NCBI RefSeq assembly: GCF_002075885.1
Contig: NZ_MDET01000023.1
Location: forward strand, 1-64,000
DNA: 64,000 bases
Source of the DNA: Manganibacter manganicus
GTDB lineage: Bacteria; Pseudomonadota; Alphaproteobacteria; Rhizobiales; Rhizobiaceae
Direction of reading: 5' to 3'
The position numbers were made by a program, and so were the translations under genes. Positions within the stretch are counted from its first letter, which is position 1, and every line of letters begins with the position of its first letter. Below are positions 14,565 through 21,797 of the stretch, one piece after another. Under the pieces are notes generated by a model. It searched no databases and was not told the origin of the DNA. It saw only the letters and a program-made list of their open reading frames with translations.

Positions 14565-16124
14565 TTAGGCCGCAACCTTGAGCTTCAGGAAGCGGTCGGG
14601 GTTCGAAACGTCGCCACCAACACGCTTACGGGCATGGAAGCGCACGGTGCCCTTCGTAGCCTGTGAATACGGGTCGCGAAGCACCGACAGGCCGACACGA
14701 TCAATAATCCGGTAGCCCGACAGGTCGCCGAACAGGATCGGATAGGCATTCGCTGCCACGTCTGGCATATCGACCATTTCGACAATCGGCCGGCCAAGCA
14801 GCGTGACAGGTGCGCCGGCCGTGATCGGGTCGAGCATGATAAACCGGCCGGTGCCATCCTTCAGGGTGCGAAGGGTGCCGAGCGTCTTGCGGTTCATCAG
14901 CCAAACGCCATTCTGTGCCACGATGGACGGGACAGAATGGAACATGCCGATAATGGTCGCGGCCGGATCGGTGCCGAGCGTGGCAGCGTTGCCGGTCTTA
15001 ACTTCGGTGATGCCGGTTGCGGTCAAAAGACCCTTTGGCTTGCCGGTGCCGTCGCCGGAAACGAAAGCGGTCGCTTCGGTCTTGCCGAATGCTTCGCCAA
15101 GATCGGCGGCAAGCTCGCCTTCCAGATTGTAGGCGTTATCTTCCAGAAGCTGATTCGACACGTCCACAAAGGTCGCCAGTTCGAAGGGCGTAAACGTCGC
15201 CTGTTCAAACGTCATATCGGACTGGGTGCGGTCGTCGGTTTCACCTACCCATGTCGCGGCCGTGCCGGTGAGCTTGCGGGGAAGCTTGATTTCCGCCGAG
15301 CCGATCGACATGACGCGGGCGTAAGAGCGCACGGGCGAGAATTCGACGATCTTCTTGAGGATTTCAGCGCCAAAGACTTCAGGTGCGAGATAGCCGGCGC
15401 TCGCATCCGTCGCGACAGTCAGGGTTGCCGCTGCCTTCTGGTCCATGCGCTCGATACCCTTGCGGGCAAATTCGATGAACGCTTTGCGCTCGCCGTTGTC
15501 GTTGTCGCCGTTCGGATGGTTATTGTTGGCGGCAATCGGCGAATTGGCCTTCGCCTCGATCTTGTCCATCCGAGCCTTGAGGGCGTCGAATTCCTTTTTC
15601 TCAATCACCGGATCGGCCTTAACCTCCGGCTTGTTTTTAAGTTCGTCTTCCATGGAATTACCTTTCATGTGGGTTGCCGTGCCATCGGCGGCCTTAATCG
15701 AAGTGATTTGCGCGGCCGGATGGCACGGAACCGCGACAACTGAAATTTCGTGAAGGTCGAGCGCCGTAATGGTTCGGCCGTTCCGGCGTGGCGTGGCGCT
15801 CTTGGTGACAAAGCCGATTGAAAGGCCGGTCGCGGCCTTACTGCGGATCATGGCGCGCACTTCGCGGGCGCGCTCTAAATCATCAACCAGAAGCCGGCCT
15901 TTGACGGTCAAACCTTCGGTCGTTTCCGCGATCTGGTCCCACACGCCGACAACTTGAGATTGATCGTGCGCGAACAGGATCGGCAGCGTTGCCGGTGCGG
16001 TGATCGCACCTTTTTCGATCACGTCACCGACACGATCAGGGGAACCGAAGGGCCATGCGATGCCGGAAATCTCGCCGGTATCATCGACGTCAAAGGCTGC
16101 TTTGATTTCGAGCCGGTCGCTCAT
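14565..16124 (-). CDS. Fused HK97-type prohead protease and major capsid protein
   Basis: A 519-residue fusion. Residues 1-150 are a prohead protease with catalytic histidine in LPILFAHD and serine in TGLSIGF, and LHEISVVAVPCHPAA. A linker with charged helix (FDALKARMDKIEAK) and an Asn/Asp-rich spacer about 180-210 acts as scaffold or delta domain. The major capsid domain follows: GYLAPEVFGAEILKKIVEFSPVRSYARV, WVGETDDRTQSDMTF, the FVSGDGTGKPKG loop and the C-terminal FHARKRVGGDV. The protease would cut its own capsid after assembly. The fusion is uncommon but known. Both domains look complete. Confidence 0.93.
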   Translation of the reverse strand: MSDRLEIKAAFDVDDTGEISGIAWPFGSPDRVGDVIEKGAITAPATLPILFAHDQSQVVGVWDQIAETTEGLTVKGRLLVDDLERAREVRAMIRSKAATGLSIGFVTKSATPRRNGRTITALDLHEISVVAVPCHPAAQITSIKAADGTATHMKGNSMEDELKNKPEVKADPVIEKKEFDALKARMDKIEAKANSPIAANNNHPNGDNDNGERKAFIEFARKGIERMDQKAAATLTVATDASAGYLAPEVFGAEILKKIVEFSPVRSYARVMSIGSAEIKLPRKLTGTAATWVGETDDRTQSDMTFEQATFTPFELATFVDVSNQLLEDNAYNLEGELAADLGEAFGKTEATAFVSGDGTGKPKGLLTATGITEVKTGNAATLGTDPAATIIGMFHSVPSIVAQNGVWLMNRKTLGTLRTLKDGTGRFIMLDPITAGAPVTLLGRPIVEMVDMPDVAANAYPILFGDLSGYRIIDRVGLSVLRDPYSQATKGTVRFHARKRVGGDVSNPDRFLKLKVAA

Positions 16125-16462
16125 GCGGGCGAGTCCTCATTCGTGGTGTCTGGTTCGACGCGCCCGCTCCACTTCGCTTCCAAAATGTCGAGGGCAAGCG
16201 GGAAGGTTTCGAGGATCGGCCGGGGCTTGGCGTAGGCATCGACAAGCGCCAGTGCTTCGGCCGGTGCCATGCCGCCACCGATCAAGCCGAGCCGCAAAAC
16301 CTCTATGATGTCGATGAAATGGAATTGCCCGGCCATGAACCGCTGATAGAACGCGCCAAAGCCGATGCCGGTCTTGCGGTCGAGTTCGATAATGATTTCG
16401 GGCGTAAGGTCGAAAATCTTCTCGCCGTCGCCGAAGAAAGCGGTGTGACCGGTAAGGCTCAT
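16121..16462 (-). CDS. GTA gp10-like tail assembly chaperone
   Basis: A 113-residue protein with the pattern of the gene transfer agent gp10/Phage_TAC_11 family: a beta start (TAFFGDGEKIFDLTPEIIIELDRKTG), a central HFIDIIEVLRLGLIGGG and AEALALVDAYAKPRPILETFPLALDILEAKW. It sits between the portal-side 73-residue gene and the capsid gene, overlapping both by ATGA. This is not the normal position, which is after the tail tube gene. It is a second tail-chaperone-like gene in the element. Confidence 0.7.
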   Translation of the reverse strand: MSLTGHTAFFGDGEKIFDLTPEIIIELDRKTGIGFGAFYQRFMAGQFHFIDIIEVLRLGLIGGGMAPAEALALVDAYAKPRPILETFPLALDILEAKWSGRVEPDTTNEDSPA

Positions 16463-16680
16463 TTGCCCGCGCTCCCCTCGATAGCGGCGAGGATACGGCG
16501 GGCGATTTCACGCTGCGGGGCGTTGTTAGAGGTATGGAAAGCGGGTGCCAGGACATTCTTTGACACGGCCCGAAGCAGCTTCAAGCCGGCGCTTGCCTGT
16601 TCGGAAACATGGCCGTGCTGGTAGGCGTTTTCATAACCGGCGAGTTCGCCAGCGACGGCGCGCAAGATTCTTTCGTTCAT
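16459..16680 (-). CDS. Hypothetical protein, 73 residues, structural operon
   Basis: Small helical protein with no recognised domain (AGYENAYQHGHVSEQASAGLKLLRAVSKNVL, then QREIARRILAAIE). Its ATG overlaps the portal stop and its stop overlaps the next ATG, so it is translated as part of the head operon. By position it may be a scaffold-like or head accessory factor. The sequence alone does not show this. Confidence 0.65.
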   Translation of the reverse strand: MNERILRAVAGELAGYENAYQHGHVSEQASAGLKLLRAVSKNVLAPAFHTSNNAPQREIARRILAAIEGSAGK

Positions 16681-17906
16681 GGCGTATCTTTCTTCGGTGC
16701 CGTCGCCGGCCCGGTCGTGGTCGTGGTGATGTATGGATTTGATAGTTCGTCACCGCCCGGCATCGCCGGCAGGTTCATAGCGGCGCGAACCTCGTTCGGT
16801 GTCATGGCGCGCATGGCGACAAGCTTGCCGAAGATTTCCGCCCTGCCCGCTGCATCGGCGCGCTGAAGGTCGTCAATGACGAATTCGGGATAGAGCGTTT
16901 CCTGTTCGTCTTCGGTAAGCAGGCAGGTTGTATAAGCGTCCTGCCAGCGGTCGAGCCAAGGGCGAAGGCACAATTGCAGGAACGTCGCGCCCATCTGTTC
17001 GGCGTTCGACCATGTGGCGCGCGACAGTTCGAACAGCATGTGTGGCGGAACGCCGAAGACGCGAGCGATCTCGCGCACCTGTTCCAGCCGGTTTTCAAGA
17101 AACTGTGCGTCGGTGCTGGTCATGGCCGGCTGGTCAAACTTCCAGCCGCCATCCAAAATCAGGGGATCACCGTTGGCGCTTTCCTTCCAGCGCCGGAACG
17201 ATTTCAAAATTCTGCCAGTAACCGTTGCGCCGTGGTCATTGTCGGCAATCACCGGCTTTTCGTTCCAGACGATGCCAGAAGGCCGAGCGCCCGAACCGAA
17301 GAACTGCGAGCCGTGGCGCTCAAGGATCAAGGCTAGGCCGATGGCTTCCTTGCCGAGCGTGACAGGCGAGACGCCACCGAAGGCGGGCAGGTAAAGAACA
17401 TCGCGGAAGGACAATCGAACCTGTTTGCGGTTCTTGTCCGTCACCAAATAGAACGGCTCGCCGCTATCCTCGAACTGCCGTTGAACGGTGCCGGGTGGCA
17501 GTCGGCGAAGGAAGATCGGCCGGCCGTCGCTGGCACGATCTACAACCGCATAACCAGCACCGTGCAAAAGGGCGTCGGCGGTGAGTTCGGCGCGAAGGTG
17601 CCCGGCGCTGGTCCATTCGTTCGCACGATCATGAACAAGTTTATAGCCGGGGTGCGTCTTCGCGGCTTCCTTGTCGCCGTCTGAATCTGAATAGAGTTTG
17701 CAGGGGAGCGAGCCGACAGTTTCGGAAATAAGGCGCACGGCCTGCAGAACGGCCGGGACTCGAAGCGCGTTGCTTGCTGTGACAGAAACGCCGGAAGCGG
17801 TTGGAACCGAACCAAAGATTTCGAGAATTGCAGGATCGGTGAGCGATGCCGATTTCTTTTCGACAACGCCACCAATCAACGCTTTTACAGAACGGAATAT
17901 GCTCAA
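16677..17906 (-). CDS. Phage portal protein, HK97 family
   Basis: A 409-residue portal forming the ring at one capsid vertex through which DNA enters and leaves. Typical features are VTASNALRVPAVLQAVRLISETVGSLPCKLY near 45-75, WTSAGHLRAELTADALLHGAGYAVVDR, the FRDVLYLPAF strand and the long C-terminal clip and wing region (AREIARVFGVPPHMLFELSRATWSNAEQ). It is the first gene of the structural operon. A gap of about 150 bp with repeats separates it from the integrase gene and should hold the promoter. Confidence 0.94.
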   Translation of the reverse strand: MSIFRSVKALIGGVVEKKSASLTDPAILEIFGSVPTASGVSVTASNALRVPAVLQAVRLISETVGSLPCKLYSDSDGDKEAAKTHPGYKLVHDRANEWTSAGHLRAELTADALLHGAGYAVVDRASDGRPIFLRRLPPGTVQRQFEDSGEPFYLVTDKNRKQVRLSFRDVLYLPAFGGVSPVTLGKEAIGLALILERHGSQFFGSGARPSGIVWNEKPVIADNDHGATVTGRILKSFRRWKESANGDPLILDGGWKFDQPAMTSTDAQFLENRLEQVREIARVFGVPPHMLFELSRATWSNAEQMGATFLQLCLRPWLDRWQDAYTTCLLTEDEQETLYPEFVIDDLQRADAAGRAEIFGKLVAMRAMTPNEVRAAMNLPAMPGGDELSNPYITTTTTGPATAPKKDTP

Positions 17907-17913
17907 AACACCC

Positions 17914-17990
17914 TACTCGATTACTCGAATAGGAAAATTGTCTCATGAGGCGATTCTTCGCGTCAACACTTATCTTTCAATTTTATTGAA
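17914..17990 (-). promoter_or_regulatory. Repeat-bearing region upstream of the portal operon
   Basis: On the minus strand TCGAGTA occurs twice in a row (17928-17922 and 17920-17914). Further upstream lies TTCAAT-TTT-ATTGAA (17976-17990), which differs by one base per arm from the CTCAAT/ATTGAG sites at the left end. The AT-rich setting suits a promoter and operator for the late operon. Confidence 0.4.
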
Positions 17991-18053
17991 TAAATATCAG
18001 TAATCGTTTCGTCATCGTGAACAATACGACAAGTAAAACTTCACCTAAACCGC

Positions 18054-19730
18054 TCAATCTGCAAGATGATCTATTTTAAGGCCGGGATAGGCGATTGAGT
18101 TCACCAAATCGACGCGCTGTTGCAACATGCCTTGAGGCAGAACACCATAACGGCCGGTCATTGTGTGACTTGTATGGCCAAGGATAAACCCGAACTGTTC
18201 ATCTAAGTGCCCTGCCCTGCGCAATGCGTCGGCAGCACCATGGCGGAAGCTGTAAAGCGATACACCGCGCCCGCTCTTGATCTTGATCCTTGTCAGGTAG
18301 CGGCCAAAGTCGCGGGAGAAATCCGCCACCATTTGCCCGCGCTTGTTTCTGGTCGCGTTCGGGAAAAAGCGAGTCTCGCCAGCTTCCTTTATAGCCGCGT
18401 GATACTTCAAGAAGCCGAGCCGAACCAATTCAGGATGGATAGGCACGACGCGCATAGAGCCTTTGGTTTTCACGCTCTTGTCGCCGTCGCCTTCCTCCGT
18501 AATGTGCATGATCCAAATACCGTGCTCTTGTCGAACATCGGAAACGGCAAGCTGTGCAATCTCGCCGGGCCTCGCACCAGAAAACAGCATGACAAGCGGA
18601 ATCCAGAAACGATGATCGCGGATCATGTGATTGCCGGGCTTATGCCAATCGTCATCATTCTGGCATCCGGTGAACAGCGGCGAGGCGAACAGCGTGTTTA
18701 GCTGATCGGTCGTGAAAGGAACCGTGCTGCGCTTGGTCTTATCGATGGATTGATGCAAGCCGGTAACAGGGTTCCGCTCAAGATATCCGCGAAGCACAAG
18801 CCAATCACAAAACGCGCCAACGGCCGAAAGGTATCGGTTGACAGTGCGGTCGCTAATCGTCGGTTTCTTCACCGTCTCGTTTTTCTTAATGGTCTGGCGC
18901 ATGGTCATGCCACGGAAAGCCGCTATCTCCGCTGCCTTCACCGGGTATTGCATAAGCAGGTCTTTCCACTCGCCGACATGCCGGCCGGTAATCTTTCCCG
19001 GCGGTATGTTGCCGATGGTGTCGGCGAATAGCTTCACGTCGCGCCGGGCCTGTGTCAGCGTGTCGGCGCTAATGCCCTTGGCATTCTCACGCGCATAGCG
19101 GTCGTAAAGATCGATGATCGTTTCGCCCTTCGGTGCCTTTTCAGGTTCGGGCGTGGCGCTGGCAATCGTCGGGTGTGACGGCTTCCCGTTGAAATCACCT
19201 TCGGCTCGTTCTGCTTCCCGTGCCATGGCTTCATAGCGGGCTGCACATAGGTCTTGTGCGAGCGCCCGCCATTCCGGGCTGTTCGGGGCGTAGTCGTGAT
19301 GCCCTACCGTCCTGAAGCGCTCTATACGGTCGCCAACAAGTTCGGCGAGTTCATCGTTGGATAGCCGGCCGGCGAAGCCATCGCGGAAGCGCCGGGCCTC
19401 ATCAGCATCGATTTCCGCGATGGCGTAACGGTGATCCTGCTTGCGCAATTCAGCGTCGAGGGCGGTTTCGGATTTATAGACCCTCGCTGCCATCTGCGCA
19501 TTGGTGAGCGGCCGGCGCTGTTCCTTGACGATGGTAATACCGCGCTTCGCATCATCGAACAGCCGATGCCATTCCTTCAGCACGTCCGGCAACAGGCGCT
19601 TTGCCTCTTGCGGGTCTTTGGTGCGCAAAGACCGGTCCATGGTCTTGCGGCCAAGGATGGTTTGAACGTCCAGCGGGACGGCAATTTGCGCGTAATAGGT
19701 CGAGCCGCGCCGTTTGATATGTGAGGTCAT
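18054..19730 (-). CDS. int: Tyrosine recombinase (element integrase)
   Basis: A 558-residue integrase that would recombine attP with the 3' end of tRNA-Gln. The N-terminal part (MTSHIKRRGSTYYAQIAVPLDVQ) resembles arm-binding or DUF6538-like domains. A SAM-like core-binding domain lies near 215-320. The catalytic domain shows the first arginine in LFSGARPGEIAQLAV, YSFRHGAADALRRAG (HxxR-like box) and GHTSHTMTGRYG with the likely nucleophilic tyrosine. Its start is about 120 bp inside attR. No excisionase gene was recognised. Confidence 0.93.
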   Translation of the reverse strand: MTSHIKRRGSTYYAQIAVPLDVQTILGRKTMDRSLRTKDPQEAKRLLPDVLKEWHRLFDDAKRGITIVKEQRRPLTNAQMAARVYKSETALDAELRKQDHRYAIAEIDADEARRFRDGFAGRLSNDELAELVGDRIERFRTVGHHDYAPNSPEWRALAQDLCAARYEAMAREAERAEGDFNGKPSHPTIASATPEPEKAPKGETIIDLYDRYARENAKGISADTLTQARRDVKLFADTIGNIPPGKITGRHVGEWKDLLMQYPVKAAEIAAFRGMTMRQTIKKNETVKKPTISDRTVNRYLSAVGAFCDWLVLRGYLERNPVTGLHQSIDKTKRSTVPFTTDQLNTLFASPLFTGCQNDDDWHKPGNHMIRDHRFWIPLVMLFSGARPGEIAQLAVSDVRQEHGIWIMHITEEGDGDKSVKTKGSMRVVPIHPELVRLGFLKYHAAIKEAGETRFFPNATRNKRGQMVADFSRDFGRYLTRIKIKSGRGVSLYSFRHGAADALRRAGHLDEQFGFILGHTSHTMTGRYGVLPQGMLQQRVDLVNSIAYPGLKIDHLAD

Positions 19731-19761
19731 TTTGCCCTAGAAACCCCTGCAACTTAGGTCA

Positions 19762-19777
19762 GCATTCTAGGTCAGTC
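19762..19777 (+). repeat. Arm-type direct repeat, right copy
   Basis: Identical to 1861-1876 in the same orientation, 71 bp inside the attR core. A further TTAGGTCAG copy lies just left (19753-19760). Probable integrase-binding arm sites. Confidence 0.7.
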
Positions 19778-19848
19778 TTATTCCGAAAAGGTCAATAAAT
19801 GCAATATCTTATTTGGAAATCAATCGCTTAAAAGAGGTTGGATTACTG

Positions 19849-19868
19849 TCCTGGCGCCCCAGCCATGC
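19849..19868 (+). other. attR core of the integrated element
   Basis: Identical 20-bp copy of the tRNA-Gln 3' end plus three downstream bases (compare 1786-1805). It is preceded by element sequence, so no second functional tRNA is formed. Confidence 0.93.
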
Positions 19869-19922
19869 TTCTGAGAACGTGCCACTACACAGTGGCTGAT
19901 CGTGAACGCAGCCGCGAAGGGC

Positions 19923-20894
19923 TCAAGTCTTCCAATCAGATCGATACCAATCGACGAAGCGCTTCAGCCCGTCCTCGATGGAAACGCGCGGGCGGAAGCC
20001 GAAATCCTTCTCCAGCGCGGTCATGTCGGCAAAGGTGCGCTCCACATCGCTTGCCGGCATCGGCTCATAGCGCCGCTGCGCCTCAACCCCGAGCAGCTTT
20101 TCCAGCACATCGATGAAATCGCCAAGCCGCACCGGGTTGTTGTTGCCGATATTATAGATGCGGCAGGGCGGTGTGGCATCCGTCGGCGGGCGGTCGAGCA
20201 CGGCCACAACGCCATCGACGATGTCATCGATATAGGTGAAATCCCGCCACATCTCGCCCCGGTTGAAGACACGGATCGATTTGCCGGCCAGCATCGCCTC
20301 TGTGAACATCCAGTAAGCCATATCGGGCCGCCCCCATGGCCCGTAGACGGTAAAGAAGCGCAGGCCCGTCTGCGGAATGTTGAACAGATGCGCATAGGTA
20401 TGGCTCATCAACTCGTCGGCCTTCTTGGTCGCGGCATAGAGTGAAACCGGGTGATCGACGCGGTCATCCTCCGCGAACGGCACCTTGCGGTTGCCGCCAT
20501 AGACCGAACTCGACGACGCATAGACCAGATGTTTGAGGCCTGATTCTGATCGGCAGAATTCGAGAATTTCCAAGTGCCCGGCGACATTGGAGCGCACATA
20601 GGCGCGAGGGTTTTCCAGAGAATAACGCACCCCTGCCTGAGCCGCGAGATGAACGACGCCGGTAATGCCGCGCCCACTGCACAGCTTGGCGACGGCGCCC
20701 TCCTCGGCGATATCGGCCTCTTGGAAGGTAAAGCCCGGCTTGCCGGACAGTCCGGCCAACCGCGCCCGTTTCAGGGCCGGATCGTAATAGGCATTCAAAT
20801 TATCAATGCCGATCACTTCGTCGCCCCTGCCAAGCAGACGCTGGCAAACATGAGAGCCGATGAACCCGGCCGCGCCGGTGACAAGAATGGCCAA
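19923..20894 (-). CDS. NAD-dependent epimerase, probable UDP-glucuronate 4-epimerase
   Basis: A 323-residue extended short-chain dehydrogenase. An N-terminal Rossmann motif (ILVTGAAGFIGSHV), the SLYAATKKADE segment carrying the YxxxK catalytic pair, and the RFFTVYGPWGRPDMA motif point to the UDP-glucuronate epimerase group, which makes UDP-galacturonate for surface polysaccharide. I chose the TTG at 20894 because GGAGG lies 5 bases upstream and the Rossmann strand begins there. A longer frame to 21008 would add an unlikely hydrophobic leader. The stop lies 54 bp from attR, so the element inserted just behind this gene. Confidence 0.85.
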   Translation of the reverse strand: MAILVTGAAGFIGSHVCQRLLGRGDEVIGIDNLNAYYDPALKRARLAGLSGKPGFTFQEADIAEEGAVAKLCSGRGITGVVHLAAQAGVRYSLENPRAYVRSNVAGHLEILEFCRSESGLKHLVYASSSSVYGGNRKVPFAEDDRVDHPVSLYAATKKADELMSHTYAHLFNIPQTGLRFFTVYGPWGRPDMAYWMFTEAMLAGKSIRVFNRGEMWRDFTYIDDIVDGVVAVLDRPPTDATPPCRIYNIGNNNPVRLGDFIDVLEKLLGVEAQRRYEPMPASDVERTFADMTALEKDFGFRPRVSIEDGLKRFVDWYRSDWKT

Positions 20895-21056
20895 GTGCCC
20901 CTCCAGAAGAGTATCTGCCTCCAATAACGGCAAGAAAGCATTTATCTCAAGAGCCGAAGCAGCAGCACAAATAGCGACAATACAACCGCCTACAACCAGT
21001 TTTAGCATTTTCCGGCAAGCATGGCTGTGTTAGAGCGCCTTGAGGATTGGGGATTC

Positions 21057-21776
21057 ATGGACCAGGAAAAACACGCGCAGGCCATTCGCAAGGCTATTGC
21101 CGATCGCAATGCGCAAACGCCCGAAGAGCGCGAAAGAATCTATGCCGCAGCTCGCGCCGCAGTCGGCAAAGGCGGCAACGGCACCCCTTCGGCTATGGCT
21201 GCGCTTGATTCGACCATCCGGGCGATTGAAATGTCCTATGCACCGAAGCCGGTGGCAGTGCCCACTTCTTTCAGCACGGGGAGCAAATGGAAAGCCTACC
21301 TGCCGGCACTCGCAGCCGGCATGATCCTGGGCGCGGTGGGGGCCGTGCTGGTTATGCCGAAGCCATTGCCAGCCCTGCCGAAAGGCGAAAAGGCGCTGGC
21401 GGTTCTGGAACACAAATATGTAAGCGCGCTTCCACAGATACCGATTGCCGTGGATTTCCTGAACAAGGTTTCCGACGCCGTTATCGCCATGCAAAAGAAA
21501 GACCGGGCAGGGCTGGAAGCCAAAGCCTCCAAGACCTTCATCGGCCTGCGAACCCTCGATCCCGAATTGGCGAAGCAGATGCCAGCTTCATTGCCGGCAG
21601 GCAGTACCGTGATCGTGCGCGCCGACGGTTTCAACTTCAAGATCCTGTTCAACTGGACGCTTTGCGGCGCGATCCAAATCGCCCGGCCGGAAATGATCGA
21701 CCACGTTCGTGACCGGGTCAACGGGCTCGGCTGCCCATATTTCGGCCTGTGGACCTCCGGCGGGGCGAACTGGTAG
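21057..21776 (+). CDS. Hypothetical membrane-anchored protein
   Basis: A 239-residue protein of unknown function. A charged cytoplasmic N-terminus (KHAQAIRKAIADRNAQTPEERERIYAAARAAV) of about 75 residues precedes one membrane helix near 88-106 (AYLPALAAGMILGAVGAVLVM), after which a 130-residue domain would be periplasmic. The ATG at 21057 is preferred for the GAGG upstream; 21021 is the alternative. The N-terminal helix resembles those of small regulatory membrane proteins found in Rhizobiales. It diverges from the epimerase gene and converges on smc. Confidence 0.6.
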   Translation: MDQEKHAQAIRKAIADRNAQTPEERERIYAAARAAVGKGGNGTPSAMAALDSTIRAIEMSYAPKPVAVPTSFSTGSKWKAYLPALAAGMILGAVGAVLVMPKPLPALPKGEKALAVLEHKYVSALPQIPIAVDFLNKVSDAVIAMQKKDRAGLEAKASKTFIGLRTLDPELAKQMPASLPAGSTVIVRADGFNFKILFNWTLCGAIQIARPEMIDHVRDRVNGLGCPYFGLWTSGGANW

Positions 21777-21797
21777 CCAGCGCACCGCATCGCCCGG

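Larger units (their letters stand above)
1786..19868. mobile_element. Integrated phage-like element (prophage or capsid-encoding satellite), about 18 kb
   Basis: The borders are identical 20-bp tRNA-Gln 3'-end repeats (1786-1805, 19849-19868) with matching 16-bp arm-type repeats just inside (1861-1876, 19762-19777). Contents from right to left: integrase; a leftward structural operon (portal to tape measure, 17906-6009); a gene-free hairpin-rich stretch; three small leftward units including an ADP-ribosyltransferase-like gene; and a rightward pilin and lipoprotein next to attL. Tail tube, baseplate, fibre, holin/endolysin, replication and recognisable repressor genes are absent. The frames are intact and translationally coupled, so simple decay is not obvious. 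That it is mobile is inferred, not shown. Confidence 0.9.

Noticed and set aside
1786..19868. Gene transfer agent locus
   Set aside because: Two proteins resemble GTA gp10, but the integrase, att repeats and arm sites show a mobile element, and the conserved GTA gene order is absent.
19849..19870. Second tRNA-Gln gene
   Set aside because: Only the 3' end is repeated; the sequence to its left cannot form the D and anticodon arms.
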